DNA from: Cristatella mucedo
Lineage: Eukaryota > Bryozoa > Phylactolaemata > Cristatellidae
NCBI GenBank assembly: GCA_009760855.2
Contig: WPIO01000063.1
Location: forward strand, 929,501-993,500
DNA length: 64,000 bases
Reading direction: 5' to 3'
The position numbers and the translations under genes were made by a program. The notes beneath the pieces are model-generated. The model had not been told where the DNA came from. It searched no databases and was given only the letters and a program-made list of their open reading frames with translations. Of the stretch, positions 1-11,800 are shown in pieces (position 1 is the first letter of the stretch; every line of letters starts with the position of its first letter).

Positions 1-1690
1 CCTTTATCTTCCTGTGATTGTCCACCTCTAGAAAGTTTGATGCTCAGCCTCTCCATTGCAGCATAATCCTAGCCAAACCCATGCAGCAGATAATTCTTGA
101 CCACCTGCTCTGGTTAGGGCAAGAGCTGGTAAGACAGCATTGCTCGCCTCCCTCGGACATGGGCATGGTACAGCAGCCACAGTTATCATCAAGAGTTATC
201 AAGAGTTGCGGATGCCCAGTTTAAAGTAGATAGCAGCAGCATAGGAGTTTCTCATGCTCTTTAGAACATAAGATTTTTCATGCTGGTATTTTATGCCATC
301 TCATTCTTAAAATGTGTGGGCTATGGTGATTGGTGTGTAGTGGTTCACTTGATCGATTTGATACACAATTCTAGTAGTGTGGCACACCTCGAGCCAGGCT
401 CATCATCATGGCCATATAGTGTTGAGATACTATCTGCAGTGCCATTAAAAATATGCCACCTCTGTGGTGCTTTAATACCTTTGACGGACATGACGGACGG
501 TGTCGCTCTAAGGCATACCGTCCTTTCCTGCTAAAGAGGCTAAAAGAGGCATTTTTGCTGGCTCATGATCTCTTTATGCTCGTTTGGCTGCCAGTCTGCT
601 CATTGGTTTTTTTTTTAATTTGAGTTCAGTGGGATCCATTCTTGCACCTTCACCAACAATCTTAATGAGTTCTACTGCAGTGGTCAGCTTATACTTGGTG
701 GTTTTTTAATGGAATAAGAAGAGAACAATGAGCACCAAGAATTCTCTAACCGAAGACTGCAGCATGCAGTAGTCATTCAATTGTGGGATTTTCGCTATAT
801 GTAGTTTTAGTCTGGATGGCAATGCACAGCATTACGATTGTAAGAAGCTATTTGTCTAATTGAGCATCTACATAGTAGCACTTAGGCCGATGCCTAATTC
901 GTCTAATCCCACGTCGTCCAGACCATTCTACACACCCCTCCTTGCCTGGCACGACCACTGAGGATGACCCACACACGGTCAAAGCTGCAAAAATAAGCTC
1001 TCTTAGTGCACAGTTTACAGTAACATCATGTGAAGATCAATCTTTGTGCTTTTACACTTGCAAAACCTCAACCAGCCCACCTGCCAGTCCTAGCCTGTCC
1101 ATCCAGTCTGCTCTGTGCAATAGGGACGGAGCAAAGGCATATGAACACCACCCTACCTTCTGACGGAGCTTATTTAGCTGTGCCCCTAACCAACCTCAAT
1201 CAGGTTTTGTGGTAAACCCTAAATGCAGTCTGCTTGAACTTAGTCCAACCGAGAAGGGTCGTCTTAATGCTGCAAGCCTGACATTGAAGTCTTTGTACCA
1301 TGCTCTTTTTGGCAAGTTCCTCAGTGCTGTTTGTCTATTCGATGCTTCAGACTTTTTTCAGGCAGCATTTAAGCTTGGGTGCATTTGAACATTTCTAGGG
1401 TTCAGTCATTTCATAGATTCTAAATTTTATTTTGTTAGCTTAGAGTTCGGCATGCAAAAAGTGCCTCAACATTCTCATTTCTTTTTGGCTTTTCTGCGAG
1501 CTGTAGCTTTGCTTGATATCTGGAAGTGTGGCTTAAGCTGCATTTACTAGATCTAATTTTTCTATGACTTCTCTCCAACTGGCCTGATCGGCAATGAAAT
1601 ATGCCCAAGAGCATCCGAATTATCAGAGAAAGTTTACCGAGTTTGTCAGAAAAATAGTTGGACCGTGCCTCAAATGTAGCTTCAGCTGGG
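1..1690. other. Unassigned left flank
   Basis: No gene or repeat is recognised with confidence in this stretch. Short open frames exist but none resembles a known family. One exon-like block at 62-128 (plus) sits between an acceptor-like AG and a good GTAAGA donor. The first coding exon(s) of the downstream RACGAP1 orthologue should lie here or within 1.7-4.4 kb, but I could not identify them. Confidence 0.3.
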
Positions 1691-1694
1691 TAGT

Positions 1695-1850
1695 GGATTT
1701 AATGCTACCTGACACTTGTTTTGCTGGTGAAGTAGGTTCGAGTCCTGCAGTTAGTGACCCTTCATTGTATACTGCAAGCAGTGGTGATAGTCGTGAAGGC
1801 TCTACTGCTGCTATACAAATGAGGCTGTTAAATCAGCTTATTATTATTGT
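1695..1850 (+). repeat. SINE family A, diverged copy
   Basis: The stretch contains a B-box-like sequence GTAGGTTCGAGTCCTGC. It is followed by the family-A body (GCAAGCAGTGGTGATAG, then GAAGGCTCT) and the tail ATGAGGCTGTTAAATCAGC. The same order occurs in the better copies at 28.7 kb and 42.0 kb. The tRNA-like head is eroded, so the 5' limit is approximate. Confidence 0.65.
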
Positions 1851-2037
1851 ATTGTCATGCGACTTAAAACTTGATATGAAAACTGTCTTCGTGCACCTGT
1901 GCATATCAACTTAACGGCAGTAAGCCATTCCACCGATGCTGGCTGAGACCCCCCCCCCCCATTCTTTGTACCAGTCTCTCATGCACCTAAAGCTATTCTG
2001 CCTTTGAGTGATTTGTGAAAATTTAAAATAAAAACCT

Positions 2038-2938
2038 TAATAATAATAATAATGCACTTGATAAAGCGCTCTAAGAGAACTCAATCTCTCTCTCTAGGCG
2101 CTTCACATTTGCTGCAAAGTGAAATGCAATTGAATGGTAAGTAAAATCATGCTTGAAAAACAAACAAAATGAATAACATGGTTAGGGGTGACATGCACAG
2201 GGTCAGCATGCAAATGTGGTTAGTGGCAGCATGCACAGTGTCAACACGCATAAGCACGTGAAGGACGAATCACAGGGACCCGCTAAATGCTGTCCTAAAT
2301 AGGTGTGTTTTTAGGTTCCTTTTAAATGTGGTCAGGTCAGGGGATGTTCTGACGCAGGTCAGGAGGGAGTTCCAGGCTTTGGGAGCATACGAACTAAATG
2401 CACGGTCTCCAAAAGATGTAAGGTTTGTACAGGGTATTTGTAGGCTGTTGGATTCCGAAAAGCAGGTGGTACGATGCTTGGCCTGATGGGGGGAGTATGT
2501 CGGAGAGATAGGCTGGAGCCACAGAATGAAGGGACCTAAAAGTGAGCGACAAAACCTTGAAGTCAATCCGTTGCTTGACTGGTAGCCAGTGCAGGTCGGC
2601 GAGAAGTGGTGTAATGTGTCAACTGCGACGTTCACGACAGACAAGCCTAGCTGCGGAGTTTTGCACCAGCAGCAATCGCCTGATCTCACATGCCGGTAGG
2701 CAAGTAAGCAGTGGGTTGCAGAAGTCGAGACGGGATGTCACGAATGCATGGACTAACTTGGACGTGGTATCCTTACCTAAACAAGCCCGAATTTTAGCAA
2801 CGTTATGAAGCTGAAAATAGGCAGATTTGACTGTGGAGCTGATATGGTCGTCTAACGAGAGGTCACTTTGGAATATGACACCTAGATTTCGAGCTGATTC
2901 AACAGGAGATATGCTGGCAGAGCCAATTTTGACCTTAA
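2038..2938 (-). mobile_element. L2-like LINE, 5'-truncated copy
   Basis: Read on the minus strand, this is the 3' part of a non-LTR retrotransposon of CR1/L2 type. It encodes the reverse-transcriptase C-terminal region (RNLGVIFQSDLSLDDHIS, SRLDFCNPLLT) and the conserved tail [18 protein letters not shown]. It then has the 3' UTR with AAGCGCCTAGAGAGAGATTG-like sequence and an (ATT)n end at 2038-2052. The frame is broken between the two conserved blocks. At least five other sizeable copies of the same family lie in the window. Confidence 0.85.
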
Positions 2939-3082
2939 TGACCACTTGGCTGCATGTAGTGACAGATGGAAACTAGCATGTAGTAAATTACTTAGTGCAT
3001 GCAGACCTGTGTGCATGCACACGAGTGTGTGCGTGCACACACACATACACACCCACACACAATCACTGTAGCCTGCACCCTT

Positions 3083-4056
3083 GAATGTCAAGAAAATACC
3101 TATGAAATTTTTCTGACAATCAAATACGTGTTTATGGTAGCTTTCGAAAGACAACTATGTTAGAATTGGGATCAGAAGTTCTGACGACTTCCACATGAAA
3201 GAAAAATCGGTTATGCTAACCACGTCTAACCCGGATGTAAACCAGAAGCAAAAAATTTCCCGATCTCTGCATCGTATGCGACTTGTATCCCAACTTGTCG
3301 AATCTTGGTAGATCGCGATATATGCTTGAAGCATGTTGAGGTGCATATTTGTTACTTGCATACAGCTTCATTTCCAGGATTGGTTGGTGCCTTGTAAATT
3401 AAATAACTCAACTGATATTTCACGTATCAGAATGAAATGTGAGTTCAGCTCTGCTTGTTTGACCCTAGTCTTTAATATTTCTTATTTTGGTTTGATACAA
3501 TTGGTTCTATATGTCCACGATTACGGAAAATAAAGCTCCGTGACGTTTGATGACGTATACGGCCAAATGTATCAAACCGAAATAAAAAAATATTAAAATT
3601 AGGCTAAAAAAAGCGGAGCTTAACTTACATTTCAAATTTCATTCCGATACGTGAAATATCAGTTGAGTTTTTTAATTTACAAGGCACCAACCAATCCTGG
3701 AAATGAAGCTGTATGCAAGTAACAAGTATGCACCTCAACATGCTTCAAGCATATATTGCGATCTACCAAGATTCGACAAGTTGGGATACAAGTCACATAT
3801 GATGCAGAGATCGGGAATTTTCTTATTTGTAGATATGTTGCTTCCGTTTTACATCCGGGTTAGAGTGGTTGGCATAACCGATTTTTCTTTCATGTGGAAG
3901 GTTAGAGTGGTTGGCATAACCGATTTTTCTTTCATGTGGAAGTTGTCAGAACTTCCGATTCCAGTTCTAACATATTTGTCTTTCGAAAGGTACCATAAAC
4001 ACGTATTTGATTGTCTGACAAATTGTATAGGTATTTTCTTGACATTCCCCCTTAAC
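3083..4056. mobile_element. Foldback (long inverted-repeat) element, MITE-like
   Basis: Two arms of about 420-490 bp are inverted copies of each other. The left arm is about 3083-3505 and the right arm about 3562-4056, with a spacer of about 55 bp. Both ends carry AATGTCAAGAAAATACCTAT facing outward. The right arm has a 42-bp direct duplication at 3859-3942 that the left arm lacks. No transposase frame is present, so this looks like a non-autonomous foldback element; the superfamily and target-site duplication are not resolved. It is AT-richer than its surroundings. Confidence 0.85.
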
Positions 4057-4435
4057 ATCACGCTATCAATGATATCTGTGTGAACTTGATGCCAGTCAAC
4101 CCGTGATAAAACAAAGGCTGGCTGATTCAACGGCTCAGCTTGTATAGCTTCAGAATAACCATAGCAGCTGTACACTCGCTCCTGCTTGTTGTGAGTAATA
4201 AAGTATTATCTTTGGCTGAACTCAAACCTGCGACCTAGGTCGTGAAGTTTGACCATCTTAGCCCTGTTCTAATCCTGTCTTGTGCACAGTGGCTCAAGGA
4301 TCAGTAGGAAAAAAAGCAGAGCCATTGACGTCTGCTATTGCACTTCGGTGCTGCATTATTTTTTCTGTTCATTGCTTTGCTTGCAGCGTACGTTGGGTGT
4401 AACATTAAGGACTTGTGATGTTTTATTGCCGACAG
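4057..4435. other. Unassigned stretch before first RACGAP1 exon seen
   Basis: This is presumably RACGAP1 intron. A degraded tRNA-like segment on the minus strand (about 4213-4262, with a B-box-like GGTTTGAGTTC) may be a SINE remnant. The right end carries the acceptor TTTTATTGCCGACAG of the exon at 4436. Confidence 0.35.
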
Positions 4436-4638
4436 AATTCATACGCTTCGTCCAGAATCAGGAGGTCTGTCGGAAAAAATGGCTGAGCAGCACAGCCGAA
4501 GTGGACACCTTGCGTAAAGATGTATCTGCGCTTCAAGCGAGCAAGAGCTCACTTGAGCACCAGCTGATGCACTCAAGGCTGCAGATTGAAAAGGAGATGA
4601 GCAAGCGGCAGAAAGCAGAACAAGAGGCCGAGAAGCTG
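4436..4638 (+). CDS. RACGAP1: RACGAP1 exon: N-terminal coiled coil
   Basis: The acceptor ends GCCGACAG and the donor is GAGAAGCTG|GTACGT. The 67 codons include [16 protein letters not shown] and [20 protein letters not shown]. These align by eye with the human region containing RKKWQ and the EIKRRQRAEADCEKL helix. The exon begins with two bases of a split codon and ends in phase 0. The segment is a heptad-rich coiled coil, the part of CYK-4/RACGAP1 that dimerises and binds the MKLP1 kinesin. Confidence 0.9.
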
Positions 4639-5762
4639 GTACGTGGCTTCTGCTGTCGATCAAGCTCACGCCAACTGACCATGTCGATCCTTCAGCTTTT
4701 ATTTGTAGTTGCTACTGTGGCTAGACGATACAACTAACTTACTAGTTATAGGCAAACCAAGTGTAACTCAGAAACTGGAAAGAGTATCACTCAAAATTGG
4801 CTCTGCCAGTGTATCTCCTGTTGCATCAGCATGTAATCTAGCTGTCCTGTTCCAACGTGACCTTTCACTTGATAAACACATCAGCACCACAGTCAAGTCT
4901 ACCTACTTTCAGCTGCACAACATTGCTAAAATTCGGGCTTGCTTAGACAGGGATACTACATCCAAATTGGTCCATGCATTTGTAATATCCCGTCTCGACT
5001 TCTTTAACTCACTGGCTTGCTGGTCTACCGGCCCTTGCAATTAGGCACTTGCAATTGCTGAAAAACTGCTGCCTGGCTTGCGTGTCATGACACACTACCC
5101 CCGCTCACAGTTGCCACATCACACCACTTCTCGTCGACCTACACCGCCTCCCAGTCAAGCAGCGCATCGACTTTAAGGTTCTGTCACTTACTTTTAAGTT
5201 CCTTCATTCTCTGGCTCCAGCATGCATATCAGAACTACTTCTCCACCAGGCCAAGCAGCATACCAAACGATGGTCTGACTCAAATCGTTTAGCCAAAACC
5301 TTTGGAAACATTGCCTTTAGTTCATATGCTCCCAAAACCTGGAACTTGCTCCCGACTGACATCGCCTGACATCACGAAGTTTAAGGATAAGCCCATAATG
5401 CGCCTGTTTATTACAGCATTTAGTGATTCTTGTGATTCGTCCTTTGTGTGCTTATGCGTGCTGACACTGAGCCTGCTGCTACTAACCATATCTACATGTT
5501 GACCATGTGCGTGTCACTTATAACAATGTATTGTGCTTGGTTACATTGGGAATGTTACCACTAATCATTTGGTTGGGCTTTGTTTACAGTGCCTATATCG
5601 TGCCTAGAAAGAGAATACGTTCTCTGGCAGCGCTACATACATTTATTATTATTATTATATTAGTAATGGCAACCTGATCGTATGGAGTTACTGATGGCAT
5701 ATGTGTGCTGCACTTGTCTTTCGTCAAGTATTTCATATGTGCCTTACAGGCTCGCAAGGCTT

Positions 5763-5813
<51 letters not shown>

Positions 5814-8800
5814 CTACCAAACTAGTTTGTTAGCCAGCCGCTATCACTGAGCTACATCTATTACTAGGAAAGAGTGCCACTCTACAACACCTCTGTCGAA
5901 ATGCTTGCCAAGGACGTCTTGGCTTGTGTTCCCCCACCAATATGTCTCCAGATCTTGTGGAGAGATTTATATTTTCCCTGCTTAATGCCTCGTTTAATCC
6001 CTTTTACCTCAGACCCTTGCCCGTTGCTTTGTTCACTGCCCCACGGAGCAACAGCGCCCCTAGTGGCTTGGTGCTCCAGAGATCTGAATTTTCTGAATGT
6101 AGCTAAGATGCCTGACTTTACCTTCTGCTGCTGGAGGAGAACTGGGCCACAGGCGGCCAAGGCCATCTTTACACTCACTCTCCTAGGTCGTTTGTCTTGA
6201 GCAATAATCAAGTTCCAACTTGGCACTCCTTGTGGGTATTGCAGGAGCAGCCACCTACTGCACATTCGTCCGTGTAGTTACCTTTCTGTAGGCTAGCACA
6301 TGGAGTCTATCTTGACATAATAGCTCATACTGCATTTCAGCTCCCATTTCGGCCTGCCATTTGCACACGAGCATGACCTCACCCATGCTTGCCGACTCAT
6401 CGGGAGTAGGCCCGATTGAATTAACTGTATGTCATTCAGAACCCACGCCTCCCTGTCTGCCTCCCAGCCCTTTCATACCTGGCTTTCTTTAATTAAAACG
6501 CCCATTTTTATTGAGCATCAAAAAACACCGAACGAATGCAACCCTAGAGCAATTTTTTTTGCGAGTCGCATTAATTCCGGCACTAGCAAGTGTGTGAGCG
6601 CCTGCAGCTGCTCTAGCTAGCGGCTCCTTCTGCTCCCGTCCTAGGGACGGCAAGTCGCTCTCATCAAGGAGCTTCTGAATGACAAGAACAACAAGAGCTA
6701 CCAGCAGCTGCTGACAAGTGAGGATCGCGAGAGACTGGCTTTCCTCGATTCGTCTTTCCAGCAGAGGCGCAGCGGTGAGGCCGGTCAGGAGTCGGACATT
6801 TTGTCAAAGCAGTAAGCACGGTGGAGCCCGAGTGTGGTCCAATCTTGGCTTGTCCGACATTTCCCTGGCTTCCGTGCAGGGACCGGTAGAGCAGACTCGT
6901 GACACGATGCACCGATTTGATGACGGCTCGACACACTGTCTCGACGTGTGGGCTGCAGCTCATCGCCTGCTCGGGTGCTTGCATTCGATCATTGGTGCCC
7001 TTGCATCAGCCTGATTTCGCAATTAAGTCTCGTCATTCTTTCCTTCTTAACAAAGCCATGGGGGGCGTTCCTACGACTTTGGCAATGCAGCAGTGTTTGC
7101 ATTCTAATAATGTACGACCCAGGTGAGATGATCTGCCCCAACCTGCTGCACCTAGGCAGCCGTCCTGTGGCTACAAACCCGACCGTGCAGAGGCCACAGA
7201 CCAGGGAGTCCTAACCTTTTTTGAATCACTTAGTCCTTTGAAAATCTAGTATATGGACCCCTCACTGAAACAATGCACATTGGCGTTTAAACACAACTTT
7301 ACATGCACTGAGTATATTTTATTGTATATGAAGCTGATTGCCTTACCTAGTGTACGATACAGCAAGTACGGATAGAATAATCTTAGCAAAATTTGATCTT
7401 CCTTTTTCTTGCAATAATTAATAGCTGTTCCATACAGGAATGAAATACAGTCGTAGCTTGCAAATTAAATCGAACAACACTTTGATACTGCTCGAAAGTT
7501 GAGCTTAATGAGAAGAATTGTTTGGTAAGAATAAGTAGATGAAACTGTGGAATGGTCTTTGCCCGAGAATTCTTGAGTCAAATTCCTTTGGTAGCATTTC
7601 CTATTATTTTTTTACGTCAATTAGGTCGTGTTTGGCAATGTCTACAACAGCAATGCAGGCTGTGTCGGAAAGTAAAGGATTACAAATCCACGTTTCAAGT
7701 TTGAGGTTACCTGAGCAGAAATAACCTTTGAAAAAGTTCCCCACAGTGTTCAGATGCCTGGAAAAATTGACCATGCTTTTTCACTCTCTATTGCATCCTG
7801 CAGGAGCAGACGTGGGAAAGTTTGCTTTGGTGTCTGCCTCCTCCCTCTCCCATTCTCCTCATCTTCTACCTCCTCCTACGGTGGCAGTGTGGCCAGAAAA
7901 GCTTGCAGTCTTTCAGCAGCCGCCGCAATGGTGATTTCAGGGCTTTGAATTACAGGATTCATCTCATCCATATGCCCAAAAATATCCTCCAAAGAGGCCA
8001 AGACGTGAATGAATTCTCATTGTTAAACTTTTCTGAAAGTGGGCTGTCTTTTTCTCTCTCAAAAAGTGAAGCTTATGCTCGAAGCTCAGTGGAGTGCTTC
8101 AAGACTTTACCTCTGAAAAGGCAGTGTACTTCTGTTCGGTAGTGAAGAGCTTCATATTCTGCTCAAATTTCTCGGCAACGCCTCTTGAAAACGCATTATT
8201 TCACATTCCTGGCTCTAGGGAAGTTGATTTTTTAAGATTTCGAAGGCCTTTGTAGTTTCCAAAAGGTGCTCGCAAAATATGAGTTCTTCTTTGATGACAC
8301 TGTGTGCATGTAACAGACGGAAACCATTGACTAACCAGGACCATGCATGCTACATAACGTCAGGTACATATTGATAAAAAATAAAAAATGAATAAAAAAC
8401 TTGTGTAAATGTTAAAATTGCATTGAAGTTTGTGCGTCCATCGACCCCAAGTTAAGAACCCACGCCAAAACCTATGGTAAGACGCATCTATTATGTTCTG
8501 TTTAATATAGTGGAATCACACTGCTTGCTTGGTAGCTCGCCTGTTAGAGATTTTTCTATGGTATGCCGTGAGAACTATTAAAAAAGCAATCACAGCCGAA
8601 ATGCCATCCTTCGAACCGATTTGGGTATCTTCAGGAATTCCGTGCTCGTACGCTAGTTTTCACGAACCTCTCATGTGTTTGAGTCTGTCTTGTGCTCTCG
8701 GTTTCTGTTCACAACACCCATATTATGACACTATTACAGCTTAACGTTTGGTCCGGCCGAGTGCCCACCTTCCTCCGAGTGCCCACCTTCCTCCGGCACT

Positions 8801-11800
8801 GAGGATCTTAGCTTGTGTTGCTCTTCCTACCCTTGCGCACGTGAAAATGACTGCGTGTAAACAGATTGTGTACTCTGCCCCTTGGTCATGTTGGGATCGT
8901 GAGCAGGCTTCGCCGATGTGAAGCTTCTATGCACGTGCTTGCTTGCGTGTGCGAGCACGTGCACAATGCTTGCGACCTGCATGTCGTTCGACTTCCGTGT
9001 GAACTCTGCTGTCTGATGTGGGAGCCTTGTGTTTTTGCTACTCGATCAGGTTTGACAAGGCTTTCGATAGCTCGTGGTCCTATCTGTCCGACTCGGACAT
9101 TAGCTACGACAAGACAACGGACGACTTGAATGTGTCGAACCTCCGTAACGGCAAGAGGTACAGCAAGCGTCCCTCGGCTCCACCACTGGAAGTGATCGAC
9201 TCGGTGGACGGTGGCGGCATGGCACCGAGCACCACCTTGCCCAAGAGGCTTCGCACCGACAGCGGAGGGGCCCACCGTGATGGCGCTGGGTCGCAGCAGC
9301 AGCAGCAGCTGCTGCAGGCCGAGGTTCGACGGCGCAGGTCGCGACGCATGAAGCGCAGCATTTCCGTCGGTAAGGAGGCGAAAGAGCGACGAAAAGAGCC
9401 GTCGTCCGCGCGGTCGCCCTTTCTTTTGCTGTGGTTTGCGTTGCCGAGCTGTTTATTTATATTATTATTATATTAGCAATTTTATTTATTTGCTCCTCTT
9501 CTGCTGGCTCGGCCTTGCCCACCCGCTCTGTACGCAGCCGCCGACTTCCAACCCAATTCTCGACAGGCGATCCCGTGGAAGTCAACGCTGACGACTCGTT
9601 TTTTGGTATTGACACTGACGTTCCTGCCGGTGCGCTTCCGCAGCGCTCAATCCTCAAGAACCCCAGCAGCGGCGAGTCAGCTTTGTCCGCCGAGTAAGGC
9701 TTGCAGGGGCGGCCGCCGTTCGCTCTGGCCGCATCTGTTCTGGCTTGGCTCGGTCGTGCACGCTCGTCGTGTGGCCGAGGCTAAGCTGCCTCACCTGGCG
9801 GCTACTAGCAACCGGAGCCCCGCGTTTTTTCTTCCCGCTGCAGATCATCAGCTGGGCAAATGAAGCGCTGGGCCTCGGCCAGCAAGCTCAGCCGTGCGCA
9901 CAATTTCGTCTGCAAGTCCGTGATCACCCAGGAGACGTGCATCCCATGTGGCAAGAAGATTCGTTTCGGAAAGATGGCGCTTAAATGCAAAGGTGCGTTC
10001 TTTGGGTCGACAAGGCTGGTGTCACGTGGCTTCATGCGGCTCTATGCGCACCGGACCGAGAACCAAGACTTTACTTTTGAATGATCGCCTGTGATGATTA
10101 GCCACTGCGTTTGCAGACTGCCGAGCATTCACCCATCAGGAGTGCAAAGATCGTGTGCCGTTGCCTTGCGTACCCACCGGTGGCAGCACTCCTACAAAGA
10201 CGGTTGGGGTAAGAGCGTTGTAGGCGCACAAAGGCTCTCGCTTTGCCGTCTTTGCAAATCCTTGGCCGAGCTCCTCTCGTTTGCTTTTACTTCTCCGTTG
10301 ATGCATTGTGGCGGCTACCATGGCCACTATTACCCAGTCGGTTGCTATTCTTGTGTTGCAAATATGTCGGTGGCTCTGCTCATTCGGTTTTTGTTGAGTA
10401 TTTTGGTTTTTATACAACACCAAATATGCGGTTGCAAGAAAAAGTGGTACCTAGCAAGATGCCACGATTCCCAGTGTGCCAGCAAGCTGTGTGTAATTAT
10501 ACATCCAAGAATGATGAACATCCCGGGTGGTGTGTAATTGTGTTGTAAGTCAAACCAACCGCAGAAAATTGCCTGCTGTGTAATCTGGTGCTCCTTCGTC
10601 ATATAAAGTTCTTTATTGTAAGTCTGGGCCGGCTCCGCTTTCCTATTTGGAAATTCAACAAAGGCGTTATGCATGCTCTTCCTAAGGGGCTTAGTAACCC
10701 ACTCTGATTTTCTTGCAACTTGAATGCTACTACAGTGGTGATTGGTTGCTTTGGAGATTGCATCTATAACTGTGTCCTCACCTAGGTCATTAAGTAAAAT
10801 GAAAGATTCATATAAAAAAAGGCTCATTCAATGCAATGGTCTCATTTTTGTATGCAGTGGCAGAAAGCAGCAGCCGTAGCAGCTTTCAGCCCTTATCTCT
10901 ATTTAGGGCTCACGAGTGGTGACTGTATTTCCAGGCTGCTGGTTGACCTGCACTCCCCCAGACGAAATGCTGAACGACTTCCAAATAATGCTTAGCATCG
11001 GTTAATAAGGTCTGAGGTCTTTTGCCATAAAATTGTTGGCTGCAGCAATGACTGGTATGCATATAGATGGTAGTTCCGGCCATGCTCTTCCCCCCAGCTG
11101 CATCTGGCATTCACATTTTCAGCCCGGGTGATCAGGGCGAGCTGTCTCAGTAAATAATATTGCGACATGTGCATTTTAACGGTGTTTTGCATAGTAGCTG
11201 ACAGTACACAGTCGAAGCTGGTGAATAGTACGTCAAAGTGATGGTGCAACGGCAGAAAGGAAGCTTCTTGGACGTCAATGATTTCCCCGTTAGATGAAGA
11301 CTTTCAAGAATGAAATTTCTATAATATGTAGTAATAATTGATCATTTGTATAGCGCCGTAGGCAAACTAAGTCTCTGCATGAATTGCTGACATGGGCACT
11401 TGGCTGGCAATAGACTTTCTTAAATTGATCAACTATTAAACCAGCTTACTAGTTTCTGGCAAACCTAGTGTTACTCAGAAATTCATAAACCTAACCTTGA
11501 AAACAGGTTCGGCCAACATATCTCTTGTTGCATCTGTGCGAAATCATGGTCTCTTGTTCCAAAGTTACCTCTAGACGATCACATCAGCTCCATAGTCAAG
11601 TGTGGCCACTTTCAGCTATGTAACACTGCAACAAATCGGACCTTCTTAGACAGGGATACCACATCCAAGCTGGTCCATGCATTTGGGATATCCCATCTTG
11701 CCTTTTGCAACTCAGTACTCACAAGTCTTCAGGCTTGTGCAATAAGGCACTTCCTGTTTATGCAAAACTGAGTGGCTAGGCTTGTCTGCCGTGAACGTTG

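Noticed and set aside
10345-10827. 160-codon minus-strand open frame in a RACGAP1 intron
   Set aside because: No domain, no splice or promoter context, and composition as expected for unselected sequence.
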